Positions 7,433 through 17,500 of a stretch of DNA of 41,020 bases are shown here, one piece after another; the first letter of the stretch is position 1, and each line of letters starts with the position of its first letter. The notes under the pieces were generated by a model. The model was not told the DNA's origin, searched no databases, and saw only the letters and a program-made list of their open reading frames with translations. Source of the stretch: a virus. The translations under genes were made by a program, and so were the position numbers. The stretch is from IMG/VR virus record IMGVR_UViG_3300007735_000728, positions 1-41,020 of that record; one strand, written 5' to 3'.

Positions 7433-9589
7433 ATGCCATTACAGTCACTTAAATTCAGACCCGGTGTAAACAGAGAAGGAACTACCCTAGCCAATGAGGG
7501 TGGCTGGTATGACTGCGACAAAATTCGTTTCCGTTCTGGCTACCCTGAGAAAATTGGTGGCTGGCAACGTGATGGCGGGTCTATAAGCACGACTGCGCCG
7601 ACTGGCACATTTACATCGGGCGGCACGTCAACATCTGCAACTCCGTCTACAGGCGTGTACTGGGGTATTGCCAAAACACTGTGGAACTGGATCAATCTTA
7701 CGGGCTACAACCTGTTGTCAGTGGGCACTAACTTAAAATACTACATACAAAACTCAAGTGGTGGTAACTACAACGACATTACGCCTATACGCTCAACCAC
7801 GGCGGCGGGGGCAGTTACTTTTGCGGCTACAAATGGCTCAGCCACAATTACGGTAACTTGCGCAGGGCATGGTGCGCAGGCTGGGGATTTTGTCTGTTTT
7901 AGTGGTGCTGCGTCCCTTGGCGGTAATATCACGGCAACTGTGCTCAACCAAGAGTATCAAGTTGTAACCGTTACAAGTAACAACGTATTTACCATAACTG
8001 CCACTGCTACAGCCAATGGAAGCGATTCTGGCAATGGCGGAGCCTCCACGGTTGGTAATTTTCAACTTACCACAGGTAATTCAACTTACACCTACGGTAC
8101 AGGCTGGGGTGTAGGTGGTTGGGGCGGAGCAACTACAGGGTATTCATCTACCGGTTGGGGTTCTCCTGCGCCAGCAGGTCTGGGTATTGGTGTGCAGTTG
8201 CGCTTGTGGAGTCAGTCTAACTACGGAGAAGACTTGATCTTTAACCCCCGTGGTGGTGCAATGTACTACTGGGCAAATAACTCAAACCCTAACGTCTACG
8301 ACCGTGGACAAATTGTTAAGGCTAGTACAGGCATAGTTGTAAAAGGCACTACCTATACGCCCGACTCTAGTTGCCCCTCTGTAGCAAACTTTGTGTTGGT
8401 GTCTGACTCTTCTAGGTTTGTGTTTGCGTTTGGTTGTAACGACCCCACGGGCGTATATGCCACGACCGCCCAAGACCCGATGCAGATTCGCTGGTCTGAC
8501 CAAAACGCGTTCACTCCCGCTACTGGCACAACTATTGTTTGGGCTCCTTCTATTACCAACCAAGCAGGGGGTATTCGTCTAAGCCACGGCTCAACCATTG
8601 TGTCTGCTATGCAGACCCGTCAAGAAATTTTGGTGTTAACAGACTCGGCTATTTATGCATTTCAGTACTTAGGAGCACCGTATGTTTGGGGAACTCAACT
8701 TCTTGCGGACAACATTTCTATCGTCAGTCCAAACGCTATATCTGTGGTTAACAACGTCACGTACTGGATGGGCGCTGATAAGTTCTATATGTACTCTGGA
8801 CGGGTGGAAACTCTTCCCTGTGCTTTGCGTCAGTACATCTATGGCAACATCAACTTAACAGAAGCGTTCCAAATCCATAGCGGGACCAACGAAGGCTACA
8901 ACGAGATATGGTGGTTCTACCCATCTATTACCGGCACCACATCTGATGGAGGAAACGGAACAGGCACTGCTGGCTCCCCTAATACCTTGATTGACCGTTA
9001 CGTCATCTATAACCACCTAGAGCGCACTTGGTACTACGGCACTATGAACGGCTCGACTGTGCGCCCCCGCACAGCATGGTTAGATAGCCCGCTACGTACT
9101 GAGCCTACGGCAGCTATTGGATACACGGCTAGTAGTGCTGCTGGCACTCCTACAAGTTACACAAACGGGGCGGTGGTCTACCATGAAACTACTGTTGACA
9201 ATAATGAGACTAGCACTCCGCTGGCTATTGATGCATATCTGCAGTCTTCGGACTTTGATATTGGTGACGGTCACAACTTTGGCTTTGTGTGGCGTCTTAT
9301 ACCTGACCTCACATTTGACGGCTCAACCGCAGCAGCGCCCTCCGCTGACTTCACGGTTCGTCCTCGTAACTTCCCCGGCTCTAACTACGGGTCATCAGAT
9401 AACCGTGCCGTTGACAGCACGCAGTCTTACGTAAGCACAACTACGTATAACGTCCAGCAATTTACCCAGCAGGTCTATGTGCGCATACGTGGTAGACAGA
9501 TGGCGTTTAAGATTTCCTCGACCGACCTTGGTACACAGTGGCAGTTAGGCGTGCCGCGTATTGATGTTAGACCAGACGGGCGCAGATGA
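7433..9589 (+). CDS. Tail hub / DNA-stabilisation protein (P22 gp10-like)
   Basis: 718 aa, beginning MPLQSLKFRPGVNREGT and then GGWYDCDKIRFRSGYPEKIGGW. The opening 'PGVNRE-T-L...KIRFR-G-PEKIGGW' and the ending MAFKISSTDLGTQWQLGVPRIDVRP (positions 9502-9576) resemble the beta-propeller tail-hub and nozzle proteins of podoviruses (P22 gp10, PF11134-like; T7 gp12 is a functional analogue). Repeated beta-strand blades with WG/YAF motifs run through residues 80-620. A Gly/Ser/Thr-rich insertion lies at about residues 120-240 (nt 7790-8150). Such proteins seal the portal channel and carry fibres. Subfamily is uncertain; the structural tail role is likely. The stop overlaps the next start (ATGA). 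Confidence 0.65.
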   Translation: MPLQSLKFRPGVNREGTTLANEGGWYDCDKIRFRSGYPEKIGGWQRDGGSISTTAPTGTFTSGGTSTSATPSTGVYWGIAKTLWNWINLTGYNLLSVGTNLKYYIQNSSGGNYNDITPIRSTTAAGAVTFAATNGSATITVTCAGHGAQAGDFVCFSGAASLGGNITATVLNQEYQVVTVTSNNVFTITATATANGSDSGNGGASTVGNFQLTTGNSTYTYGTGWGVGGWGGATTGYSSTGWGSPAPAGLGIGVQLRLWSQSNYGEDLIFNPRGGAMYYWANNSNPNVYDRGQIVKASTGIVVKGTTYTPDSSCPSVANFVLVSDSSRFVFAFGCNDPTGVYATTAQDPMQIRWSDQNAFTPATGTTIVWAPSITNQAGGIRLSHGSTIVSAMQTRQEILVLTDSAIYAFQYLGAPYVWGTQLLADNISIVSPNAISVVNNVTYWMGADKFYMYSGRVETLPCALRQYIYGNINLTEAFQIHSGTNEGYNEIWWFYPSITGTTSDGGNGTGTAGSPNTLIDRYVIYNHLERTWYYGTMNGSTVRPRTAWLDSPLRTEPTAAIGYTASSAAGTPTSYTNGAVVYHETTVDNNETSTPLAIDAYLQSSDFDIGDGHNFGFVWRLIPDLTFDGSTAAAPSADFTVRPRNFPGSNYGSSDNRAVDSTQSYVSTTTYNVQQFTQQVYVRIRGRQMAFKISSTDLGTQWQLGVPRIDVRPDGRR

Positions 9590-10245
9590 CAATTTCCCAA
9601 ATCACCACCCAGTTACGGCCCTCCCAGCAGCCTCGCCTGCCTGCGGCTCCGGTTGAGTACGACCGCACGTATGTAGATGCGCTTACAGGCATCTTGCGCC
9701 AGTACTTCAATGAGGTAGATAACTTAACTCAATCGCTGCTCACTAACACTGGCGGCAGGTTTTTGCGAACAGTCTGTGGTTCTTTTTACGACACCACATC
9801 ACAGACAACCACGGCTAATACAGCCACGCTGATGACAATCAACAGCACGGATACACCCAACACAAACGGCGTGTCTATTGTTAGTGGCTCAAAGATTACT
9901 GTTACCTATCCCGGAACATATAACTTGCAGTTTAGTATTCAAGCAGATAACGCTAACGCCAACGTGCAGGACATGAGCATCTGGCTTAGACAGAACGGGA
10001 CAGACTTGGTTGGTTCTACTGGGTATTTGTCTTGCCCCGCTAAACACGGCACAGAAAACGGGCACAACATATTTGGCTGGAATTATTTTGTAACTATGGC
10101 GGCTAGTGACTATATACAGATATATTGGTCTGTAACAAACGCTGATCTGTCAATTAAATATTACCCAGCAGGAACAGTCCCAACAAGACCGTCCACTTCC
10201 TCTGTTGTAGCCACTATGACATTTGTGTCTGCGCCCTTGACATGA
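9586..10245 (+). CDS. Virion protein with C1q/TNF-like jelly-roll domain
   Basis: 219 aa. Residues 1-60 form a helical head with a motif YVDALTGILRQYFNEVDNLT. Residues ~65-215 read as a ten-stranded jelly roll of C1q/TNF type: SFYDTTSQTT, ATLMTINSTDT, GVSIVSGSKITVTYPGTYN, LQFSIQADNAN, DMSIWLRQNGTDL, then DYIQIYWSVTNADLSIKYYP. Phages use such domains as trimeric fibre tips, decoration or adhesion modules. ATG overlaps the stop of the hub gene, so it is probably made with it and may attach to it. Fold assignment is by strand pattern only. Confidence 0.6.
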   Translation: MTISQITTQLRPSQQPRLPAAPVEYDRTYVDALTGILRQYFNEVDNLTQSLLTNTGGRFLRTVCGSFYDTTSQTTTANTATLMTINSTDTPNTNGVSIVSGSKITVTYPGTYNLQFSIQADNANANVQDMSIWLRQNGTDLVGSTGYLSCPAKHGTENGHNIFGWNYFVTMAASDYIQIYWSVTNADLSIKYYPAGTVPTRPSTSSVVATMTFVSAPLT

Positions 10246-10279
10246 TAAACTCGATTAACCCCCTTTTTGTGAGGCATAT

Positions 10280-11593
10280 ATGAGCCTTGAAGTTGCTGCA
10301 AAACACTTAGCCGCGCATGGTCGTCATGGCGACTCGACCCTTGTCCACATGAATCCAAAAGAAGTCGCAGGACTTCAAGCGTTGGCACAATCAAAAGGCA
10401 AGTCATTAAGTATTAACCCACACACTGGACTACCAGAAGCCTTTAACTTAGGCCAAGAATTGGGTAACGCCACAAGCGGTATTGGATCAACTGTTACTGG
10501 CGCTGCGCTAGCTATTGCTTTTCCTGAGTTGGCTGCTTGGCAAATTGCCGCAAGTGTTGCGGCTACAAACTATGCTGCTACCGGCGGAAAAGACCCCACA
10601 CGAAGTTTAATGGGTGGTGTAGGCGCTTACGGCGGTGCTAGTTTGGCGGGTAATGTGATGGATGCAGGTGCGGCGGCTACAGATACAACTGGAATATCTG
10701 GCGCAGTGGGAGGAGAAGCGGGGGCAGAAGCCGTTCGACAAGAAGCGCTAAACAACATTCCTTGGTATGAAAAGGCGGCGACCGGTGCACAAGCTATTTG
10801 GAATAGCCCTAACACAATTCAAGCACTAGGCGGCTATAAAGTTTTAGGCGCTGCAGCACTTCCCGGAATTATGGACGCGGCAAGACCAAAAGCTATGCCT
10901 ACAGCAGCGCAAAAACCGCAAATGATTCGCCCTTATAAGTTTGATTACAACCTTCAAAACCCCAATAACCCAATAAATACGGCGTATATACCGGGACAAG
11001 ACACAAGTGAGCGCAAATGGTTTGCGCCTACTATGGTTGCGCAGACTCCTTACCAAGCCGCAGACGGCGGAATCATTGCTTTGGCTGGCGGTGGTCCCGT
11101 AGAGTTAATGTCCAACCAAGCCGCAGTAGGTGCAAACACTATGTACCCGATGGCAAACATGACCACGTCCGCTTTTGGTACGCCCTACCAAACACCGCAA
11201 TCTACCAACATGATGGCAAACCTCGCCCCTTCTGGTGGCGGTACTGTAGGACAAATGTCTGGTGAACCTAATATGCAAGGTACTCGTTTAGCCGCAGGGG
11301 GCTTATCTGATTTAGGCGGTTACTCTGATGGCGGCAGATTACTAAGGGGGCCCGGTGATGGCGTTTCAGACTCAATCCCAGCGCAAATCGGAGACAAGCA
11401 GCCTGCTCGTCTTGCTGATGGTGAGTTTGTGGTACCTGCCCGTATTGTTTCTGAACTCGGTAATGGCTCTACTGATGCCGGTGCTAGACAGTTGTACAAG
11501 ATGATGGACAGAGTTCAACAAGCCCGTGGCAAAACCACAGGCAAAAGCAAAGTAGCAAAGAACACTAACGCGGTTAAGTATTTACCCGCATAA
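10280..11593 (+). CDS. Virion / ejection-type protein with GGI and GPGDG motifs
   Basis: 437 aa, SD GTGAGG before ATG. The N-terminus (residues 1-60) is polar; residues ~60-170 are Ala/Gly-rich hydrophobic helix (SGIGSTVTGAALAIAFPELA, AWQIAASVAATNYAATGG), a possible membrane-insertion region. The C-terminus has the motif GGRLLRGPGDGVSDSIPAQI followed by QPARLADGEFVVPARIVSEL and a basic end (TTGKSKVAKN). I recall this C-terminal block as recurrent in podovirus-like virion proteins of unknown role, but cannot name a family. It lies in the position where other podoviruses encode internal, ejected proteins. Function is inferred from position and composition. Confidence 0.6.
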   Translation: MSLEVAAKHLAAHGRHGDSTLVHMNPKEVAGLQALAQSKGKSLSINPHTGLPEAFNLGQELGNATSGIGSTVTGAALAIAFPELAAWQIAASVAATNYAATGGKDPTRSLMGGVGAYGGASLAGNVMDAGAAATDTTGISGAVGGEAGAEAVRQEALNNIPWYEKAATGAQAIWNSPNTIQALGGYKVLGAAALPGIMDAARPKAMPTAAQKPQMIRPYKFDYNLQNPNNPINTAYIPGQDTSERKWFAPTMVAQTPYQAADGGIIALAGGGPVELMSNQAAVGANTMYPMANMTTSAFGTPYQTPQSTNMMANLAPSGGGTVGQMSGEPNMQGTRLAAGGLSDLGGYSDGGRLLRGPGDGVSDSIPAQIGDKQPARLADGEFVVPARIVSELGNGSTDAGARQLYKMMDRVQQARGKTTGKSKVAKNTNAVKYLPA

Positions 11594-11602
11594 GGAAAAG
11601 AA

Positions 11603-12571
11603 ATGGCAGATCCAACACAAGTCGTCACGCAACAAAATGCGATCTCTGCGTATGCCCAGCCATATGTAGAAAATTTGTTAGGCAAAGCCGAAGCATTAAC
11701 TGGCACGCCCTATCAGCCATACCCAGCACAGCGAACTGCAGACTTTACTGGCTTACAAAACCAAGCATTTACCGGTGCAAGTAACTTAGGGATAACCCCA
11801 CAAACTGGACAAGCTACGGGTCTAGCGGGTACTGCTGGTATTGGCGGTTTAGGCGTTGCAGGACAGGCTAACCCATACGGGTTCCAAAGCCAAGTCGGTG
11901 GGTATATGAACCCATATCTACAGTACGTGCTGGCTCCCCAGTTAGCAGAAGCTAACCGGATGTATGACATCGGGGGTACTCAACAGCAAGCTAATGCTAC
12001 AAAAGTAGGAGCATTTGGGGGTTCCCGCGAAGCAATTATGGCCGCTGAGAACGAGCGCAACCGTAACATGGGGCTACAGAGCATTATTGGGCAGGGCTAC
12101 AACAATGCGTTTGCCCAAGCCCAACAACAGTACAACCAGAATTTGCAAAACCAACTGGCTGGACTCAATACCGCTGGTCAAGCCGCTAGTACCTTGGGGC
12201 AGTTAGGGCAAAACCAGTATGCGCAACAAACAGGCAACATTAACTTGCAAAATGCGTTGGGCACTCAGCAGCAACAGCAACAACAAAACATTTTGAACCA
12301 GCAGTACCAAGATTTCTTGGCGCAAAAACAAGACCCTTTCAACAAACTGAGTTACATGCAAGGTATTTTGACTGGTTTGCCAATGACTAGCTCAATTCAA
12401 AACGTGTATTCAAACCCTAATCAACTAGCCCAAGTCGCTGGTTTGGGCTTAACTGCAGCCGCGCTTAACAATTCGTTTGGCAACCCGCTTAAAGCCTCTG
12501 CAAAAGGCGGCGCAATTAAAGAAAAACGTCCAGCAGGATTAGCTGAATTAGCCATCCATAAAATGGGGTAA
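11603..12571 (+). CDS. Gln/Ala-rich virion protein, probable DNA-ejection protein
   Basis: 322 aa, SD AAGGAAAAGAA. The middle has a motif GAFGGSREAIMAAENERNRN followed by a long Gln/Asn-rich helical stretch (about residues 165-250, including a run of seven glutamines). It ends in a small basic segment SAKGGAIKEKRPAGLAELA. Alpha-helical, Gln-rich, low-aromatic proteins placed before the internal muramidase fit DNA-ejection (pilot) proteins such as P22 gp7/gp20 or T7 gp14 in character, without sequence identity that I can claim. Spacing to neighbours is 8-9 bases. Confidence 0.55.
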   Translation: MADPTQVVTQQNAISAYAQPYVENLLGKAEALTGTPYQPYPAQRTADFTGLQNQAFTGASNLGITPQTGQATGLAGTAGIGGLGVAGQANPYGFQSQVGGYMNPYLQYVLAPQLAEANRMYDIGGTQQQANATKVGAFGGSREAIMAAENERNRNMGLQSIIGQGYNNAFAQAQQQYNQNLQNQLAGLNTAGQAASTLGQLGQNQYAQQTGNINLQNALGTQQQQQQQNILNQQYQDFLAQKQDPFNKLSYMQGILTGLPMTSSIQNVYSNPNQLAQVAGLGLTAAALNNSFGNPLKASAKGGAIKEKRPAGLAELAIHKMG

Positions 12572-12579
12572 GGGACAAC

Positions 12580-14514
12580 ATGTTTAACGTCAACCAAATT
12601 ACAAGCCAACTGGCAAAAATGCCAGACCCAATGTTGCAAAAGTATGCGGCGATGCACAAGAACGACCCCTACACGGTGTCGCTGGCTTTAGCCGAATCTA
12701 ATCGTCGCAAAGCAATGCGTGTTAGTGCACAAGCAAAATTGGCAGGTGTGCAACAGCCAACAGTTGTGGATCAGGATATTGCTGAGATGGCGGCAGTTGA
12801 CCCTATGGGTAATGTGACTGGAGCGTTGCCAGAGAACCTTGGTATTGGCAAATTGCCTGCGCCTAACATGGCACCAATAGGGAAAGCAGAAGGTGGCATC
12901 ATTGGATTTAAAGATCGCGGAATTGTAAGCAACGACCCTAATTGGGTGTTTACTAATGCGTTGCGTGGACTGTTTGAGCGTGAGGGTGGGGAAACTGTTG
13001 ACCAAGGCGGACGTACTAAATACGGTATCAGTTCTAGAGGGCACCCAAATGTTGACATCGATAAGTTAACGCTTAATGATGCCGCAAAAATTTACAAGCG
13101 CGACTACTGGGATGCGTATGGCTTAGATAAACTGGCTAAAAGAAACCCACAACTAGCCGCCGCTACGTTTGATACTTTTGTAAACCACCCACCGGCTTTT
13201 GCAAAAAGAGCGTTGGAAGAATCTGGTGGCGACGTAAACAAACTGTTAGATATTCGTCGTGGAGAATACGAGCGTTTAGCGAAAGCCGACCCAGACAAAC
13301 ACGCGGGTTCTTTAAGAGGTTGGAACAGCCGTCTTCAGCACGTAGCATCATCCGTTGCTACTTTGCCTACTGAGGGCAACCAAGACGTTGCGGTGCCAGA
13401 ACAAAATGTACAAGCGGCACCAACAACACAAACGACCCCTGTAACAAAAGAAAATGCAAGAGGGGTTGCAAGTATCCCAACGTCGGCAGCGGCGTTAGTA
13501 GCAAACGCCGGCATGGCAACGCCTGTCTATGAAGCATTTAAACCTACATTTAAACCGGGCACAACAGTAAAAGAAGCGCTTAGCCGAACAGGCCTTGCCG
13601 CAGCAGTGCCAACGGCTACTTATTTAGGCGGGGTAACGGCCTCCGACATGGCGCGTAACAATTTGCAACTTATGTCACCACAGCAACGCAAAGAGCTGTC
13701 TGACAATGCCATGCTGAGCGCTATGAGCGGAGACACAGGTCTTGCTGCAGCCATCATGAATGCTGGCGAATCTAAAGAACCCCCACCAAAAACTTCTTCT
13801 TACGGTAAACAAATGAGCGAAGTTGGCTCATTCCTTGGTGATGTTGCACTTGGCCGCAAAGGTCGTGGTGTTGGCGCGTTGTTAGGCAACGGTCCTAAAG
13901 AAGCGGAAGAGGGGGCACCACCTGTTTCAACAGACCGTATGTCTTCACAAGTTCCTGATGAACTTAAACGGATTGAAGCCGCCCAACGTAACGCGGCTGA
14001 AGACGTACAAGTGGCTCCGCCTGCAGCGCCTGCTTCAACAACAGAAGGCAAAACTACTGGTGGTGGCGGACTAGCCAGTTTGTTTAAAGATCCTGCTTTC
14101 TTTATGGCCATGCGTTTGCTGGCTAACAAAAATCCCAATTTGTTTGGTGCGGTTGGCGAAGCTGGTATTGGTACGGTTGGGGATGTGGCTGCAGCCGAAA
14201 AAGCGGCAAGCGAATCCGAGTACCGCAAAGCACTGGGTAAATACTACGGCGCTTATGGTGAAGCAATTGAGCGCGGAGCCAAAGAAAAGAACGAAGTGCA
14301 GTTGGCTGAAAAAGCTGCACAAGAGGCGCTTGATACTTGGGCTAAAAATAATAAAATGGCGTTGTTGCAATCTCCTGCTCTATACGACCAAATGCGCGAC
14401 AAGTATCGTAGAGAAGCGTATACTTCCTACGGTATAAAAATGCCTACAATGGCAGCAAGTTCTCCTGATACCACAGGAGGCGGGTTTAAACTTCTGGGAG
14501 TTCGTCCCGGTTAA
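12580..14514 (+). CDS. Virion protein with internal GH108 muramidase domain
   Basis: 644 aa. Residues ~125-255 are a GH108-type (TtsA-like) N-acetylmuramidase: catalytic Glu in EREGG (E135), then GGRTKYGISSRGHPNVDIDK, KIYKRDYWDAYGLDKL, AAATFDTFVNHPP and GGDVNKLLDIRRGEYERLAK, the usual order of the catalytic and peptidoglycan-binding parts. This family cuts murein at a preceding EGG motif. The ~120-residue N-terminal extension (with KAEGGIIGFKDRG at 102-113) and the ~390-residue C-terminal Ala/Pro-rich and helical part mark it as a virion-associated lysin that opens the wall during DNA entry, distinct from the endolysin at 6948-7424. It lies directly before the giant ejection-type gene. Confidence 0.75.
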   Translation: MFNVNQITSQLAKMPDPMLQKYAAMHKNDPYTVSLALAESNRRKAMRVSAQAKLAGVQQPTVVDQDIAEMAAVDPMGNVTGALPENLGIGKLPAPNMAPIGKAEGGIIGFKDRGIVSNDPNWVFTNALRGLFEREGGETVDQGGRTKYGISSRGHPNVDIDKLTLNDAAKIYKRDYWDAYGLDKLAKRNPQLAAATFDTFVNHPPAFAKRALEESGGDVNKLLDIRRGEYERLAKADPDKHAGSLRGWNSRLQHVASSVATLPTEGNQDVAVPEQNVQAAPTTQTTPVTKENARGVASIPTSAAALVANAGMATPVYEAFKPTFKPGTTVKEALSRTGLAAAVPTATYLGGVTASDMARNNLQLMSPQQRKELSDNAMLSAMSGDTGLAAAIMNAGESKEPPPKTSSYGKQMSEVGSFLGDVALGRKGRGVGALLGNGPKEAEEGAPPVSTDRMSSQVPDELKRIEAAQRNAAEDVQVAPPAAPASTTEGKTTGGGGLASLFKDPAFFMAMRLLANKNPNLFGAVGEAGIGTVGDVAAAEKAASESEYRKALGKYYGAYGEAIERGAKEKNEVQLAEKAAQEALDTWAKNNKMALLQSPALYDQMRDKYRREAYTSYGIKMPTMAASSPDTTGGGFKLLGVRPG

Positions 14515-14532
14515 AAATTAGGATGTGCAGCA

Positions 14533-17500
14533 ATGCCCATATATAGCGTTCAAGGCCCTGATGGCCGTGTGTATGACGTAGAAGGGCCTGCTGGCGCTTC
14601 TGAAGAACAAATTATTGCGTTTGTTCAACAGAACATAAACTCCTTACAACCAAAAGAAGACGGCATTCTTAGCAGCGTTGCACGCGGAACAGAGTCATCT
14701 CTGTCCCAAATGCGCACAGGCTTGGCATCACTCATGGGTGGTAACGAAGCCGCACTTGCTGGTCTTCAGCGTGGTGAAGCCATTCAAGGCAAATACCCCG
14801 GCCAGCGTGGGTTTGAAGAAGTTGAGAAAGCCTATAAAGAACGCGGCATCCTCCCTGCTATTGGCGAATATATCAGCCAAATTCCCAGTGCGTTAGCAGA
14901 ACAATCCCCACAAATTGCAGGATCTATTGGAGCTGCCCGTGTTGGCGGCGCTGCCGCTGGTCCTGCGGGGGCTATTGTTGGTGGTGTTACCCCATCTTAT
15001 TTGCAACAGTACGGCGGATTCTTAGAACGCCAAGCAGAAGAGCAACGCAAAGAAGGCAAACCTATAGATGTAAACCGTGGAACTGCCGCACTTGCCGCCA
15101 TTCCAGCCGCTGCGCTAGATGTTGCCGCCACTTTTATCCCTATGGGTCGGGCTATTGCCGGCAAAGTATTTGGCCCTAGCATTGAAAAACTTTTGGCTAA
15201 AGGCGCTGAACAAGGCGCAGAAAAGTTGGCGCAAGAAAGTTTTGCCAAGACTTTAAAACGCGGTACGGCTACAGGCTTTTTGGCTGAGGTACCAACGGAA
15301 GTTGCTCAAAATGTTATTGAACGGGCACAAGCAGGCTTAGACCTTACTTCAGAAGAAGCGTTGGCGGAATACGGCAGGACTGCATACGAGGTATCAAAAC
15401 TTGCACCTATTGGTACAGCCGGTCGGTTTGTAGACAAGTCTGTTGCCAAAGCCAATATTGCCCGCAAGACGGAAGAAGAGCGAGCCGCCGAACAACTTAA
15501 GACTTTGCAAGAAGAAGAGCGCTTACGTCAAGAGACAGAAGAGGCTGAAAAACGTAAGGCTGCGCTAGAAGAAGCACGCAAGACAGGCACGCCAGAACTG
15601 TTGGCGTTAATGGGAGATACCCTACAAGCGGGGGAATACTCACCACTTAAAACACCCCAACAGTTAGATGAAGAACGTCTTGCTAAACAAGATGAACTTA
15701 GACAAGAGCAACTGCGCTTAGAACAAGAGATGCGCGGATACAGCACCGCTATCCCTGCTTTACAAAAACAAATGGATGAGGCTGAGGCTAGGAACGACAT
15801 GGCCACCGTGTCGCGTTTGGCTTTGCAGTTGCAACAACTGGCTACGGCAGAAGAACAAGCCCGTGTTGCGTTAGGCGAAGCAAAGAAAGCCTTGCCAAAA
15901 GAAGTAAGTGCTGACTCACTATACGCACAAATGGCGGAGGCTAGAAGTACTGGGGACTACGCCAAAGTTAGCCAAATAGCCCAGCAACTTGATGCAATAA
16001 ACAAACAACGCGCCGCAGAAACACGCATGGTGCCTAGTGAAATTAGGCCGGGCGAGGTGCGGGCTATGCCAGAAGAGCAGATGGATATGTTTGCTCCGGG
16101 CTACGAAAAGCGCCAACTCCAGCAAGACATTGCCGAAATTGAAGAAGGGTTTGGTAAGTTTGAGACTGAGGCAGAACGCAAGAAACGGGAAGCCCAGACC
16201 CAACAGCAACAGGCTTTGTTTGCCCAAGGCCAAGAGTACGAACAACAATTAACTGAGCGTGAAGTCGGTAAACAGTTTGAGTTAACGCCAGAACAGTATG
16301 CGCAAGCCCTGCGCAAAGGTCAAGTTCCAGAACAAAGGCAAAAAGTTTTGTATCGTGATGTGCCCGTTGAAGGCACTACCGGCCCCACGCGCCGTGTGCC
16401 GTACATAGTGGACGCGCAAGGCAAAGCCAAAGATATTACGGATGCTGAAGCCGCACGGATAGAAAAAGAAACACTGGTTGGCGGCAAAACTTCTGTTCAA
16501 GAAGCCATTGATACTGGATTGATTACGGCAGAAGTGCGCCAAGCTCTGGGTCTTACTGGCTTTGGTAATGCCACACTAGACTTAAATAACCCAGAAACTG
16601 CTACGCAAGTTCGCAACAAATTGCGCGATGTGCTGGTAAAACACAAAGCCCAAGCACAAGAGGACTTTAAGTTTGTAAACGATCAGTTTACAGAAAACAA
16701 ACTATACGACATGGAAGGTCGGCTAACGCCTGCCGCCAAAGACATTATTCGCCGTGACGTACAAGCAGAAGAAGCACAACGCCTGTTAAACCACATTACA
16801 GAGTTGCAATCTAAGACTGGCGTTGGTGTGCGCGAAGAAAAAACAGCAGAAGAACTGACCAAGACGCTGCACCGCCCAGAAGTTGTTAGTACAAAACTGC
16901 CACCGTTAGAACAAATTAAAACTAAAGATGCAAACGACTTAGCCCAAGCGTTGGGTATTAGTGGTGCGGCGGACATTAAAACTGCGCCTACTGACAAAGT
17001 AAGCGCTATGCGCCACAAACTGGAAGCGCGTCGTCAAGCAGAAAAGAAAGAAGCAATATTCCAGCAATTACTGGGCTGGTTAGCACGGGCTAAAGCGTCA
17101 AACAAACCGGTGCTCGATACGCTAGACGCAAAACGCTTAGCCACTTTACGCCGCTTGTATGTGCAAGCTGCGCTGTCTGAGATAGCGCATGGTCGAGCCG
17201 CTGAACGTCAGCCCGGTCTAACGGCTACGGATGTATTACAAATAACGGATCAGTTGTCTAGACCTTTGATGGAGTTAAGCACGCGTTACTTGGCACGACC
17301 CAAGACTGTTGAAGTAACGGGCAAGGTGCAAGAGCCATTAATTAAGTCACAAAAAGAAGCGGAAGAAAAGCGTACAGAAACAGGCGAGCTGGTTTACGCC
17401 GGAGAAAAGTACGTTCGCACACCCGAAGAGCAAAAGAAACTAGACCGTGCTGTTGGCAAACTGAAGTCGTTGCAAGAAGAATTGCAACGCGTGCGCCAGC

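Noticed and set aside
12258-12300. CAG/CAA triplet tract as a microsatellite
   Set aside because: It encodes a poly-Gln stretch in the Gln-rich virion protein with mixed CAG/CAA codons; nothing more is indicated.
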